Source: Candidatus Eiseniibacteriota bacterium (lineage in GTDB: Bacteria > Eisenbacteria > RBG-16-71-46). Taken from it: a DNA stretch of 10,718 nucleotides. Within the stretch, counting starts at the first letter, position 1. Each line of letters starts with the position of its first letter. This document shows, piece after piece, positions 1 through 5,624 of the stretch. The notes beneath the pieces were generated by a model. The model worked only from the letters and a program-made list of their open reading frames with translations. It had not been told where the DNA came from and did no database searches. The position numbers and the translations under genes are program-made. Location of the stretch: contig CAIXRL010000497.1 of the NCBI GenBank assembly GCA_903921835.1, positions 1 to 10,718 of the forward strand, read 5' to 3'.

Positions 1-623
1 CCCTCGGTGGGCATGTTCACGGGCATGTTGTGCACGACGTAGTTGAGCTTCCACAGCATCGCGCCCACCGACACGGCCAGGAACACCACCGCGATGACCA
101 GGCCCATGGTACCGCCGAGCGGGAACACGATCTGCAAGCCCATGAGGATGAGCATGGGCACGAACAGCATGCCGAGGCCCGCGCGCAGCATGGAGAACTC
201 GCGCTTCTCCATGCTCACGTAGACCAGCATGGCCAGCGAGGCGAGAACGGTCATGAGCAGCGCGTAGCCGATCACCGAGACCCCGTCGCTCACCTTGCCG
301 AGCGCGAGCGTAATCGCGAGCAGGAAGCCCAGCGCGACGCCCTGCATCGCGGTGCCGAGCAGGAAGCCCCCGGCCTTCGCCTCGCCGTAAACCAGCTTGC
401 GCGCGACGGTCTGCGACAGCAGGAAGCTGCCGTAGACGACCCCGAGCACGCCCCACGTGCCCCAGCCGAACACGGTGGGCACGATGAAGACCATCGACAG
501 CACGGACACCACCGCGGTGAACGCGAGCCCGCCCAGCGTGCGCACGGCCACCGCGCGCAGGAACGCCGAGCGCTCCTCCGCGCCCGCTTCGTACGCAGGT
601 GCCAGAACGACGTCCTGATCCAT
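1..623 (-). CDS. Bax inhibitor-1/YccA-like membrane protein (partial, C-terminus beyond window)
   Basis: Reading leftward from an ATG at 621-623 gives 207 uninterrupted codons to the window edge, beginning MDQDVVLAPAYEAGAEERSA. An AGGAGA ribosome binding site (631-636) lies 7 bases before the ATG. After a polar N-terminus of about 28 residues the protein is almost entirely hydrophobic, with about six predicted membrane segments near residues 30-50, 54-75, 85-108, 118-137, 150-168 and 175-195. The short polar link MEKREFSMLRAGLG between segments 4 and 5 resembles the family's conserved 'kRDlsfLGgfL' element, and the end (LWKLNYVVHN) resembles the 'a.Dtqki' region. Family members are inner-membrane proteins linked to calcium leak or membrane-protein stress; the role here is unknown. 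Only the last residues are probably missing, given a usual length of 210-240. It is divergent from the reductase gene at 850. Another six- or seven-helix membrane family is possible. Confidence 0.68.
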   Translation of the reverse strand, partial: MDQDVVLAPAYEAGAEERSAFLRAVAVRTLGGLAFTAVVSVLSMVFIVPTVFGWGTWGVLGVVYGSFLLSQTVARKLVYGEAKAGGFLLGTAMQGVALGFLLAITLALGKVSDGVSVIGYALLMTVLASLAMLVYVSMEKREFSMLRAGLGMLFVPMLILMGLQIVFPLGGTMGLVIAVVFLAVSVGAMLWKLNYVVHNMPVNMPTE

Positions 624-691
624 CCCGGGTTCTCCTGGCGGGCCGGAGCGGGAGCGGATTCCCCCGCGGAGCGGACCGCGCAACGCGGCGC

Positions 692-722
692 AGCATAGCG
701 AACCGCGCGCCGGACGGGGCAA
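692..722 (-). promoter_or_regulatory. Candidate sigma70-like promoter for the Bax-inhibitor-like gene
   Basis: On the minus strand a TTGCCC (717-722) is followed after 19 bases by TATGCT (692-697), about 70 bases upstream of the start codon. The -10 matches four of six consensus bases and is one of the few AT-containing hexamers in the gap. The 19-base spacer is longer than optimal, so this is only a candidate. Confidence 0.35.
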
Positions 723-748
723 CGAAATGCGTCAGGCGGTCGTGAAGC

Positions 749-777
749 TTGACCCTCTCCGGGGCCTTTGAAAGACT
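749..777 (+). promoter_or_regulatory. Candidate promoter for the ferredoxin-NADP reductase transcript
   Basis: TTGACC at 749-754 is a good -35 element. At 17 bases the -10 would be AAGACT (772-777), which is poor. The start site would leave a leader of about 65 bases before the ATG at 850. Weak because of the -10. Confidence 0.25.
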
Positions 778-849
778 CCGGTGCGCCATTCGCCCCGCCG
801 GCGCGACCCGCGCGTCCACGATGGCCGAACCCCTGCCCCGGAAGTCCCC

Positions 850-1887
850 ATGAGCGACGACGCAAACAACTCTCCCGCCCCCGTGGACGACCTCTTCGAC
901 CTCACCATCGTGGGCGCCGGCCCCGTGGGTCTGTTCGGCGCCTTCTACGCCGGCATGCGCGGCATGAAGGTGAAGCTCGTGGACAGCCTCGCCGAGCTGG
1001 GCGGGCAGCTGAGCGCGCTCTATCCCGACAAGTACATCTACGACATGGCGGGATTCCCCAAAGTGCTGGCGCGCGACCTGGTGCGCGACCTGGCGGAGCA
1101 GGCGCGGCAGTTCCACCCCACGATCTGCCTGGAGGAGAAGGTGACCACGCTCACGCCCGTCGACGGCGGCTTCGAGCTGGGCACCGAGCCGGGGCGCACG
1201 CACCGCACGAAGACCGTGCTGATCACCGCCGGCGTTGGGGCGTTCGCCCCAAAGAAGCTCGAGAACGCCGGGTTCGCGCGCTTCGAGGGCCACGGGCTGC
1301 ACTACGTGATCCCCAACCTCTCGATCTTCGAGGACCGCCGCATCCTCATGGTCGGCGGCGGCGACTCCGCCGTGGACTGGGCGCTGCACCTGGAGGAGAT
1401 CGCGAAGGAGGTGACGCTGATCCACCGCCGCGACGGCTTCCGCGCGCACGAGGACAGCGTGAGGAAGCTCAACGCCTCGAGCGCGAAGGTGCTGCTCTTC
1501 CACGAGCTCAAGGACCTGCAGGGCGATGGCCGCATCGCGCGCGCGGTGGTGTTCGACAACCGCACCCAGGCGGAGACCACGATCGAGGTGGACGAGGTCG
1601 TGGTGAACTTCGGCTTCCTCGCCAACCTCGGGCCCATCCGTACGTGGGGCCTGACGCTGGAGAAGATCTCGCTGGTCGTGAACCCGCAGATGGAGACGAA
1701 CATCCCCGGCGTCATGGCCGCGGGCGACATCACGACCTACCCGGGCAAGCTCAAGCTCATCGTGACCGGCGCAGGCGAGGCCGCCATGGCCGTCTGCACC
1801 GCGAAGATGCGCTGCGACCCGAAGGCGAGCTACTTCCCGGGCCACTCGTCGGGCTCGGCCACGTTCGAGCCGGGCGCGGCGCATTGA
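850..1887 (+). CDS. Ferredoxin/flavodoxin-NADP+ reductase, thioredoxin-reductase-like (YumC type)
   Basis: A 345-residue flavoprotein expected to pass electrons between NADPH and ferredoxin or flavodoxin in the cytoplasm. An FAD-binding Rossmann motif IVGAGPVG sits at residues 20-27, the second (NADPH) motif VGGGDSA at about 168-174 followed by HRRDGFRAHE, whose arginines fit the NADPH 2'-phosphate, and a C-terminal FAD contact AAGDITTYPGKLKLIVTGAG from about residue 290. The CxxC redox pair of true thioredoxin reductases is absent at the usual place between these domains, which together with LGGQLSALYPDKYIYD marks the YumC-type reductase; length is close to the usual 330-350. I chose ATG 850 because GGAAG (840-844) is 5 bases upstream and the Rossmann fold then begins near residue 20. 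The frame is open further upstream to about 781, but that stretch is arginine/proline rich and unlike the family. Probably co-transcribed with the next small gene. Confidence 0.92.
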   Translation: MSDDANNSPAPVDDLFDLTIVGAGPVGLFGAFYAGMRGMKVKLVDSLAELGGQLSALYPDKYIYDMAGFPKVLARDLVRDLAEQARQFHPTICLEEKVTTLTPVDGGFELGTEPGRTHRTKTVLITAGVGAFAPKKLENAGFARFEGHGLHYVIPNLSIFEDRRILMVGGGDSAVDWALHLEEIAKEVTLIHRRDGFRAHEDSVRKLNASSAKVLLFHELKDLQGDGRIARAVVFDNRTQAETTIEVDEVVVNFGFLANLGPIRTWGLTLEKISLVVNPQMETNIPGVMAAGDITTYPGKLKLIVTGAGEAAMAVCTAKMRCDPKASYFPGHSSGSATFEPGAAH

Positions 1888-1921
1888 ACGCGCCGCGCGG
1901 CTTCAGGAAAGGTCACGCGCA

Positions 1922-2170
1922 ATGAGGGACGACAACGCTCCCCTGGACTCCGACCAGGATCCCAATCTCTACTTTCGCCTGATCGCGCGCACCACGCTGC
2001 TCGCGATCTCGATCGCGCTGCTGTTCCCCGCCGCGCTCGACGGCCTCACGCACGGCGCGTGGCCACGCCTCATGGCCTCGCTGGGCACGTGGCGCTGGCT
2101 GGCGTGGGGCGCGTGCTTCGTGGCGATGGCGATGATGCGCTTCGCGGGCGGGCCGAAGCGGGGGGAGTGA
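1922..2170 (+). CDS. Small two-helix membrane protein, function unknown
   Basis: An 82-residue protein starting at ATG 1922 with a strong AGGAAAGG ribosome binding site at 1905-1912, 9 bases upstream. It begins 34 bases after the reductase stop, so the two are probably translated from one mRNA. The first 18 residues are acidic and polar (MRDDNAPLDSDQDPNLYFRL). They are followed by two hydrophobic segments, about residues 22-44 (ARTTLLAISIALLFPAALDG) and 56-74 (WRWLAWGACFVAMAMMRFA), and a basic tail GGPKRGE. That pattern fits a helical hairpin in the inner membrane. I recognise no family. Its position after a soluble NADPH-dependent reductase could mean membrane-associated electron transfer, but no cofactor ligands (paired His, CxxC) are visible, so this is speculation. 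Confidence 0.75.
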   Translation: MRDDNAPLDSDQDPNLYFRLIARTTLLAISIALLFPAALDGLTHGAWPRLMASLGTWRWLAWGACFVAMAMMRFAGGPKRGE

Positions 2171-2182
2171 AACGCCCCCTGC
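2158..2182 (+). terminator. GC-rich hairpin overlapping the stop codon of the small membrane gene
   Basis: Bases 2158-2165 can pair with 2175-2182 in an 8-bp stem with one G-U wobble and a 9-base loop that holds the TGA stop (2168-2170). No T-tract follows, so it could be a weak terminator or an mRNA 3'-end stabilising structure rather than a classical intrinsic terminator. The 115 bases from 2183 to the next start show nothing else I can support. Confidence 0.3.
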
Positions 2183-2297
2183 TCCGCCGGCCTTCGAGAA
2201 CTCCTGCCGTCTGCCCCTCTCTCTGACACACGGCTCATCATCGGAGTAGCGTCAACTCGCTTGCCGCCAGGGAGCCCGGCGGTTGGAGGACGTTCTC

Positions 2298-4298
2298 GTG
2301 AGCCGCGCATCTGGTTGTCCGTTCCTCGCCGTGACCCTGGCATTCGCGTGCATCACTGCGACCCACGTCCCGCTCGCAGGCGCCGCCCGGGCCCAGGACG
2401 GAAGCGCGGCCTGGACGCTGCTCTCGGGGCCTGTCGATCCGCAGCCAACCTGGGACGCCCGCGCGCTGCACGATCCTGCCCGCCACCGCATGCTGATCGT
2501 GGACGGCCTGAACCCCGGCGTGATATGGCTGCTTTCGCTCCCGGCGTCGGGGGCGCCGCAGTGGCAGCGTGTGCCGATCCAGGGGCCGGCACCGCCGTTG
2601 CGGTGGAACGCGTCCGCGGTCTTCGACTCGCTGCGCGATCGAGTGATCGTGTTCGGCGGCACAACGCCCTACGGGCACCCGTGCGGCGACACGTGGGCGA
2701 TCTCACTGCGCGACACGCCGCAGTGGTCGCAGGTCCTCCCCGACGGGCCGCCACCCACGCCCCGCGAAAGCCACGTCGCGATCCTCGATCCGATCCGGGA
2801 CCGCATGGTCGTCTTCGACGGCTACGACCGGGATTCGAGCAGGGTGCTGGGCGACACCTGGGTGTTGAACCTCACGGGCACGCCCGAGTGGTTGCCGGTT
2901 GCGCCGGCGGGCACGGTGCCAGGGCCGCGTGACGCCGTGGGCGCGGTCTACGACCCGTGGGCGGATCGCATGGTCGTGTTCGGGCGCGACAACGCGACAT
3001 GGGCGCTCGCGCTCGCGGGAACGCTCCGCTGGGATTCGCTCGGCGTCACGACGCCGCGCCCGGCCGCGCGTCTGGCGCACGCCGCGGTGCTGGATCGGGC
3101 GCGGCACCGCATGATCGTCCACGGCGGATCGCTCGCCGACGCGTGGGGCACGACGTTGTCGGACACATGGGCGTTTCGTCTCGACGGTGTTCCGGCATGG
3201 ACTCCACTCCGCACCGCGGGCGAGAGCCTCTCCGTGATGCAGCAGGCCGCGATCTACTCGCCGGAGCGCGGCAGCATGGTCGAGTTCGGCGGAAACACGT
3301 ACGACCACGCGAACACCAGCCACGAACTCGACCTGACGACGCTGGTGCGGTCGCGGATCCAACCGGCCTCACCGGGCGCGTTCCCGTCGCGGCGCGGCGG
3401 CTCGTTCATGACCGTGGACGACGCGGCCGCACGGTTGCTCGTCTACGGCGGCGATTTGGGCGGTTGCCTCGGCGACCTGTGGGCATTCGACCGCGCGGGT
3501 CCGGGCGGCTGGACGCTGGCATCGGCCAATGGCTCCGTTCCCGACTGCTCCTCGATGTGGTCGGCGTTCGGACTCTGGAGTTTCGTCCGGGATGCCCGGC
3601 GCAACCGGCTGATCGCGGTGCACGGCGACGCGTGGTGGGGCCGGACCATGAACCGGATCTTCGCATTGCCGCTCGCCGGCAACGCGGGGTGGTCGGAGCT
3701 GGTTCACGTGGGCCCGGAACCGCTGGCCCGCTACTACCCCAGCCTGGTGTACGACCCGGTGCGCGACCGGGTGCTGATGTTCGGCGGGATGATTCTCGGC
3801 ACCCGGTCGAACGACTCCGGCGAAGCCCAGGACGATCTCTGGGCGCTCTCGCTGGGCGACACACTGAGCTGGACGCAACTCCGTCCCAGGGGCACGCCAG
3901 GCTCGCGTGACAGCCACTGCGCGGCGTACGACGCGCGACGTGACCGCATGGTGGTGTTCGGTGGCGAGGCACAGTGGGCGCAGAGCCTCGGCGACTCCCG
4001 GCAGCCTCTCTATGACACGTGGGCGCTGTCGCTCGCCGGCGACAGCCTGGCCTGGAGCCAGTTGTCGACGACGGCCGCCTTCCAGGGGCGCGCCGTACTC
4101 GATTCGCTCCACGATCGCCTGGTGGCCTGGGCGGGCGACTCGGCGCTGTGGGTGCTGCCCCTCGAGGGTCCCGGCACGTGGCACCGGCTGCCCGCGACCG
4201 GAGACCTGCCCACGCCACGGTCCGACTTCGGCCTGGCATTCGACGCGTCGCACGACCGCATGCTGGTCTTTGGGGGAATGCTGGTGGAGCCGGGCTAG
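2298..4298 (+). CDS. Secreted Kelch-repeat beta-propeller protein, N-terminal part up to an in-frame TAG
   Basis: The 666-residue product starts at GTG 2298, chosen because GGAGGA (2285-2290) lies 7 bases upstream; the TTG at 2283 overlaps the left side of that site and is unlikely. It opens with a signal peptide: SRASG, a hydrophobic core FLAVTLAFACITATHVPLAG, then likely cleavage after AARAQ. From about residue 55 there are about twelve repeats of 40-60 residues, each with a core like 'aaYDpxRDRMvVFGG', then 'DtWALsL' and 'W.qL': Kelch motifs. Examples are AVFDSLRDRVIVFGG, AILDPIRDRMVVFDG, LVYDPVRDRVLMFGG and AAYDARRDRMVVFGG. Kelch domains are beta-propellers that usually bind proteins or glycans outside the cell; no catalytic residues are evident. 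Reading stops inside the twelfth repeat at TAG 4296-4298, just after RMLVFGGMLVEPG, and the same frame continues to 4886 with the natural C-terminus. This is therefore probably the front of a single interrupted gene. Confidence 0.85.
   Translation: MSRASGCPFLAVTLAFACITATHVPLAGAARAQDGSAAWTLLSGPVDPQPTWDARALHDPARHRMLIVDGLNPGVIWLLSLPASGAPQWQRVPIQGPAPPLRWNASAVFDSLRDRVIVFGGTTPYGHPCGDTWAISLRDTPQWSQVLPDGPPPTPRESHVAILDPIRDRMVVFDGYDRDSSRVLGDTWVLNLTGTPEWLPVAPAGTVPGPRDAVGAVYDPWADRMVVFGRDNATWALALAGTLRWDSLGVTTPRPAARLAHAAVLDRARHRMIVHGGSLADAWGTTLSDTWAFRLDGVPAWTPLRTAGESLSVMQQAAIYSPERGSMVEFGGNTYDHANTSHELDLTTLVRSRIQPASPGAFPSRRGGSFMTVDDAAARLLVYGGDLGGCLGDLWAFDRAGPGGWTLASANGSVPDCSSMWSAFGLWSFVRDARRNRLIAVHGDAWWGRTMNRIFALPLAGNAGWSELVHVGPEPLARYYPSLVYDPVRDRVLMFGGMILGTRSNDSGEAQDDLWALSLGDTLSWTQLRPRGTPGSRDSHCAAYDARRDRMVVFGGEAQWAQSLGDSRQPLYDTWALSLAGDSLAWSQLSTTAAFQGRAVLDSLHDRLVAWAGDSALWVLPLEGPGTWHRLPATGDLPTPRSDFGLAFDASHDRMLVFGGMLVEPG
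4296..4298 (+). other. In-frame amber codon interrupting the Kelch protein gene
   Basis: The codon 4296-4298 is TAG. The frame before it (from 2298) and after it (to TGA 4884-4886) is the same frame, open, with family-like protein on both sides. A single base change would restore a sense codon, for example TGG or CAG. TAG also serves as the stop of the neighbouring lipoprotein gene (4910-4912), so amber is not generally reassigned here. Confidence 0.85.
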
Positions 4299-4886
4299 AA
4301 CTGGCCCCAGGTGGCGTCGGCCGACCTGTACGAGGCGCGCTTCACCGACCCGGCAGCCGTCGTCGTCGAGCACGGGCAGGACGCGTACGACCGGGTCACG
4401 CTCAACTGGAGCGGCATCGACCCTGGTGGCGCCGTCTTGGTATCGCGCACGCCGAACGACACCGCGTGGGTAGCCGTCGCGTCGCTCGCCGCCGACATCG
4501 CGGGGCACGTCTCGTTCACGGACCGTGACGTCGAACCCGGCCGGCGTTACGGCTACGCCCTCACCTACCCCGGTGGCCTGCAGCGTTTCGGGGAGGCCTG
4601 GGTGACCGTCCCGCCCGCGCCCGGGTTCGCACTGCGCGGGCTCCAGCCGAATCCGGCGCGGACGCAGGTCTCCGTGGCGTTCACGCTCCCCGTGGCCGCG
4701 TCGGCGCGGGTGCAGCTCGTGGACATTCTCGGCCGGCGGGTCGTGGACCGCGTGCTCACCGGTCTCGGGCCGGGCCCGCACGTCGTGAGCCTCGACGAGG
4801 CGCGCGCGCTGCCGCCCGGGCTCCACTTCGTCCGCCTGACCTGCGGCGGACGCACGTTGAGCGCACGCGGGGTCTTCGTGCGCTGA
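4299..4886 (+). pseudogene. C-terminal part of the Kelch protein: Fn3-like domain plus type IX-like/FlgD-Ig-like C-terminal domain
   Basis: These 195 codons continue the frame of the Kelch gene after the amber codon. The first residues (NWPQVASADLYEARFTD) finish the twelfth Kelch unit. About 4365-4610 then resembles a fibronectin type III-like domain (VTLNWSGIDPGGAVLVSRTP, later TDRDVEPGRRYGYALTYP). The last 86 residues have the layout of the C-terminal sorting domain of type IX secretion or the FlgD Ig-like fold: LQPNPARTQVSVAFTLP, then VDILGRRV, then LPPGLHFVRL and a final RGVFVR. In Bacteroidota such tails send proteins through the type IX system and are removed at the outer membrane; in other FCB-type phyla similar tails are common without proof of that role. 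A GTG at 4311 could restart translation but has no ribosome binding site, so separate expression is unlikely. I label it a pseudogene fragment unless readthrough or a sequencing error explains the TAG. Confidence 0.75.
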
Positions 4887-4909
4887 TTCGTGGTGCCAGG
4901 CCCCGTCCG

Positions 4910-5212
4910 CTACCGGTCGCGCCGCCCCCGCCCCGAACCGTGCCCCGCGGAGCCGATGCTCGAGGACGCGCCGATCAGGAAGCCGAGGTCGTACAGCACG
5001 CCCGAGTTGTGCACCTCGTAGATGCGCACGCCGTGGTTGAACAGCGAGACGACGAACGCGATCGGGCAGATCAGGCCGTGCCACAGGCCCGCCCAGAATC
5101 CCGCCACGCCGTGCGAACCGGCGGTGCCCTGGAGCGGATTCGTGCCGGCGCATCCAGCGGCGAACACGGCCAGCACGACGACGCATGCGATCGGGATCCA
5201 GACGTTCTTCAT
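4910..5212 (-). CDS. Small lipoprotein of a conserved family of unknown function
   Basis: A 100-residue protein read leftward from ATG 5210-5212, with a near-perfect AAGGAGG (5218-5224) 5 bases upstream. The frame is open for 16 codons further upstream, but the ribosome binding site and signal peptide fix this start. The N-terminus MKNVWIPIACVVVLAVFAAG ends at the lipobox AAGC with Cys21 as the predicted lipidated residue, so the mature protein is membrane-anchored. The middle, GFWAGLWHGLICPIAFVVSL followed by FNHGVRIYEVHNSGVLYDLG and FLIGAS, resembles small bacterial proteins I recall with the pattern 'LWHGfi.P..fi.SLF...i.IY.v.N.g..YdfGFllG'. Their function is not known to me. This part includes a second hydrophobic stretch. 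The tail is glycine/serine/arginine rich. It ends on TAG, 23 bases from and convergent with the Kelch gene. Confidence 0.85.
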   Translation of the reverse strand: MKNVWIPIACVVVLAVFAAGCAGTNPLQGTAGSHGVAGFWAGLWHGLICPIAFVVSLFNHGVRIYEVHNSGVLYDLGFLIGASSSIGSAGHGSGRGRRDR

Positions 5213-5240
5213 GGCTGCCTCCTTCGTCCACGTTGACGCT

Positions 5241-5258
5241 GCCGCGGCGGCCCGCGGC
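5241..5258. repeat. 7-bp inverted repeat upstream of the lipoprotein gene
   Basis: GCCGCGG (5241-5247) and CCGCGGC (5252-5258) form a perfect inverted repeat with a 4-base loop, about 30 bases upstream of the lipoprotein ATG on the minus strand. The same two arms recur at 9234-9253 between trpB and the glycosyltransferase. It could be an RNA hairpin or an operator, or chance in GC-rich DNA. Confidence 0.35.
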
Positions 5259-5496
5259 AACTCCGGCTTCGCGCGATGCTACGCGCGCCCACGTGCCTCC
5301 ACCAGCCGCTTCGTCCTCCGCACATTCCGCCGGGCGAATCCCGGGCGCTCGTGCGACGCGTGCGCCCGGAGCGCCGGTCGCCGGAGGTGACCTCGACGCG
5401 CCCGGCGCCGGCGTGCGAGCGCAACCCCGCCGCACGCCGGCACGGGCGCGGCGGGCGCGAGGCATTTCCGTTCTACACCGCGACCAACCCCTCCCG

Positions 5497-5502
5497 TACA
5501 AT
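5497..5502 (+). promoter_or_regulatory. Candidate -10 element for the membrane-protein gene
   Basis: TACAAT matches five of six bases of the sigma70 -10 consensus and stands out in a GC-rich gap. No good -35 hexamer sits 16-18 bases upstream. It would give a leader of about 115 bases that includes the hairpin at 5583-5610. Confidence 0.3.
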
Positions 5503-5582
5503 CGTCGCCCTCAGCGGAACGCCGCGCCGGCACGGGCTCCATCGCCGCCACCGGCCGGCCTGACCCTTCACGAGACCACGTT

Positions 5583-5610
5583 GCGCGGGCTTCAGGGAAG
5601 CCCCCCGCGC
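5583..5610 (+). promoter_or_regulatory. Hairpin in the 5' leader just upstream of the membrane-protein ribosome binding site
   Basis: GCGCGGGCTTC (5583-5593) pairs with 5597-5610 as an 11-bp stem with three extra C bases bulged on the 3' side and a 3-base AGG loop. It ends 5 bases before the GGGAGG (5615-5620) ribosome binding site. It could insulate or modulate translation. No T-tract follows, so it is not a classical terminator. Confidence 0.4.
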
Positions 5611-5624
5611 ATCCGGGAGGAACC

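Larger units (their letters stand above)
5213..5624. other. Long divergent intergenic region with little identifiable content
   Basis: About 410 bases separate the divergent lipoprotein and membrane-protein genes. All frames across it are open for a while because of the GC content, but their translations are Arg/Pro/Ala-rich without any family pattern, and none has a convincing ribosome binding site. Seen in it are a 7-bp inverted repeat at 5241-5258 on the lipoprotein side, a TACAAT at 5497-5502, and a hairpin at 5583-5610 before the membrane-protein start. Upstream of the lipoprotein, TAGCAT on the minus strand (5277-5282) is a possible -10 without a clear -35. Confidence 0.5.

Noticed and set aside
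768..1925. 385-codon plus-strand frame overlapping the reductase
   Set aside because: An Arg/Gly/Ala-rich out-of-frame translation of the reductase, which has clear FAD and NADPH motifs in its own frame.
4311..4886. Independent gene starting at GTG 4311
   Set aside because: No ribosome binding site, no signal peptide, same frame as the Kelch gene, and it begins inside an unfinished Kelch repeat; better explained as the tail of the interrupted gene.
3369..5501. 710-codon open frame on the minus strand across the Kelch gene
   Set aside because: It is antisense to a well-supported Kelch frame, its translation is Arg/Pro/Ala/His-rich without any domain pattern, and it has no ribosome binding site. 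High GC content makes such frames common.
5213..5624. Small coding genes in the long gap between lipoprotein and membrane protein
   Set aside because: Several overlapping frames are open in both directions, none with a ribosome binding site, hydrophobic segment or recognisable pattern.
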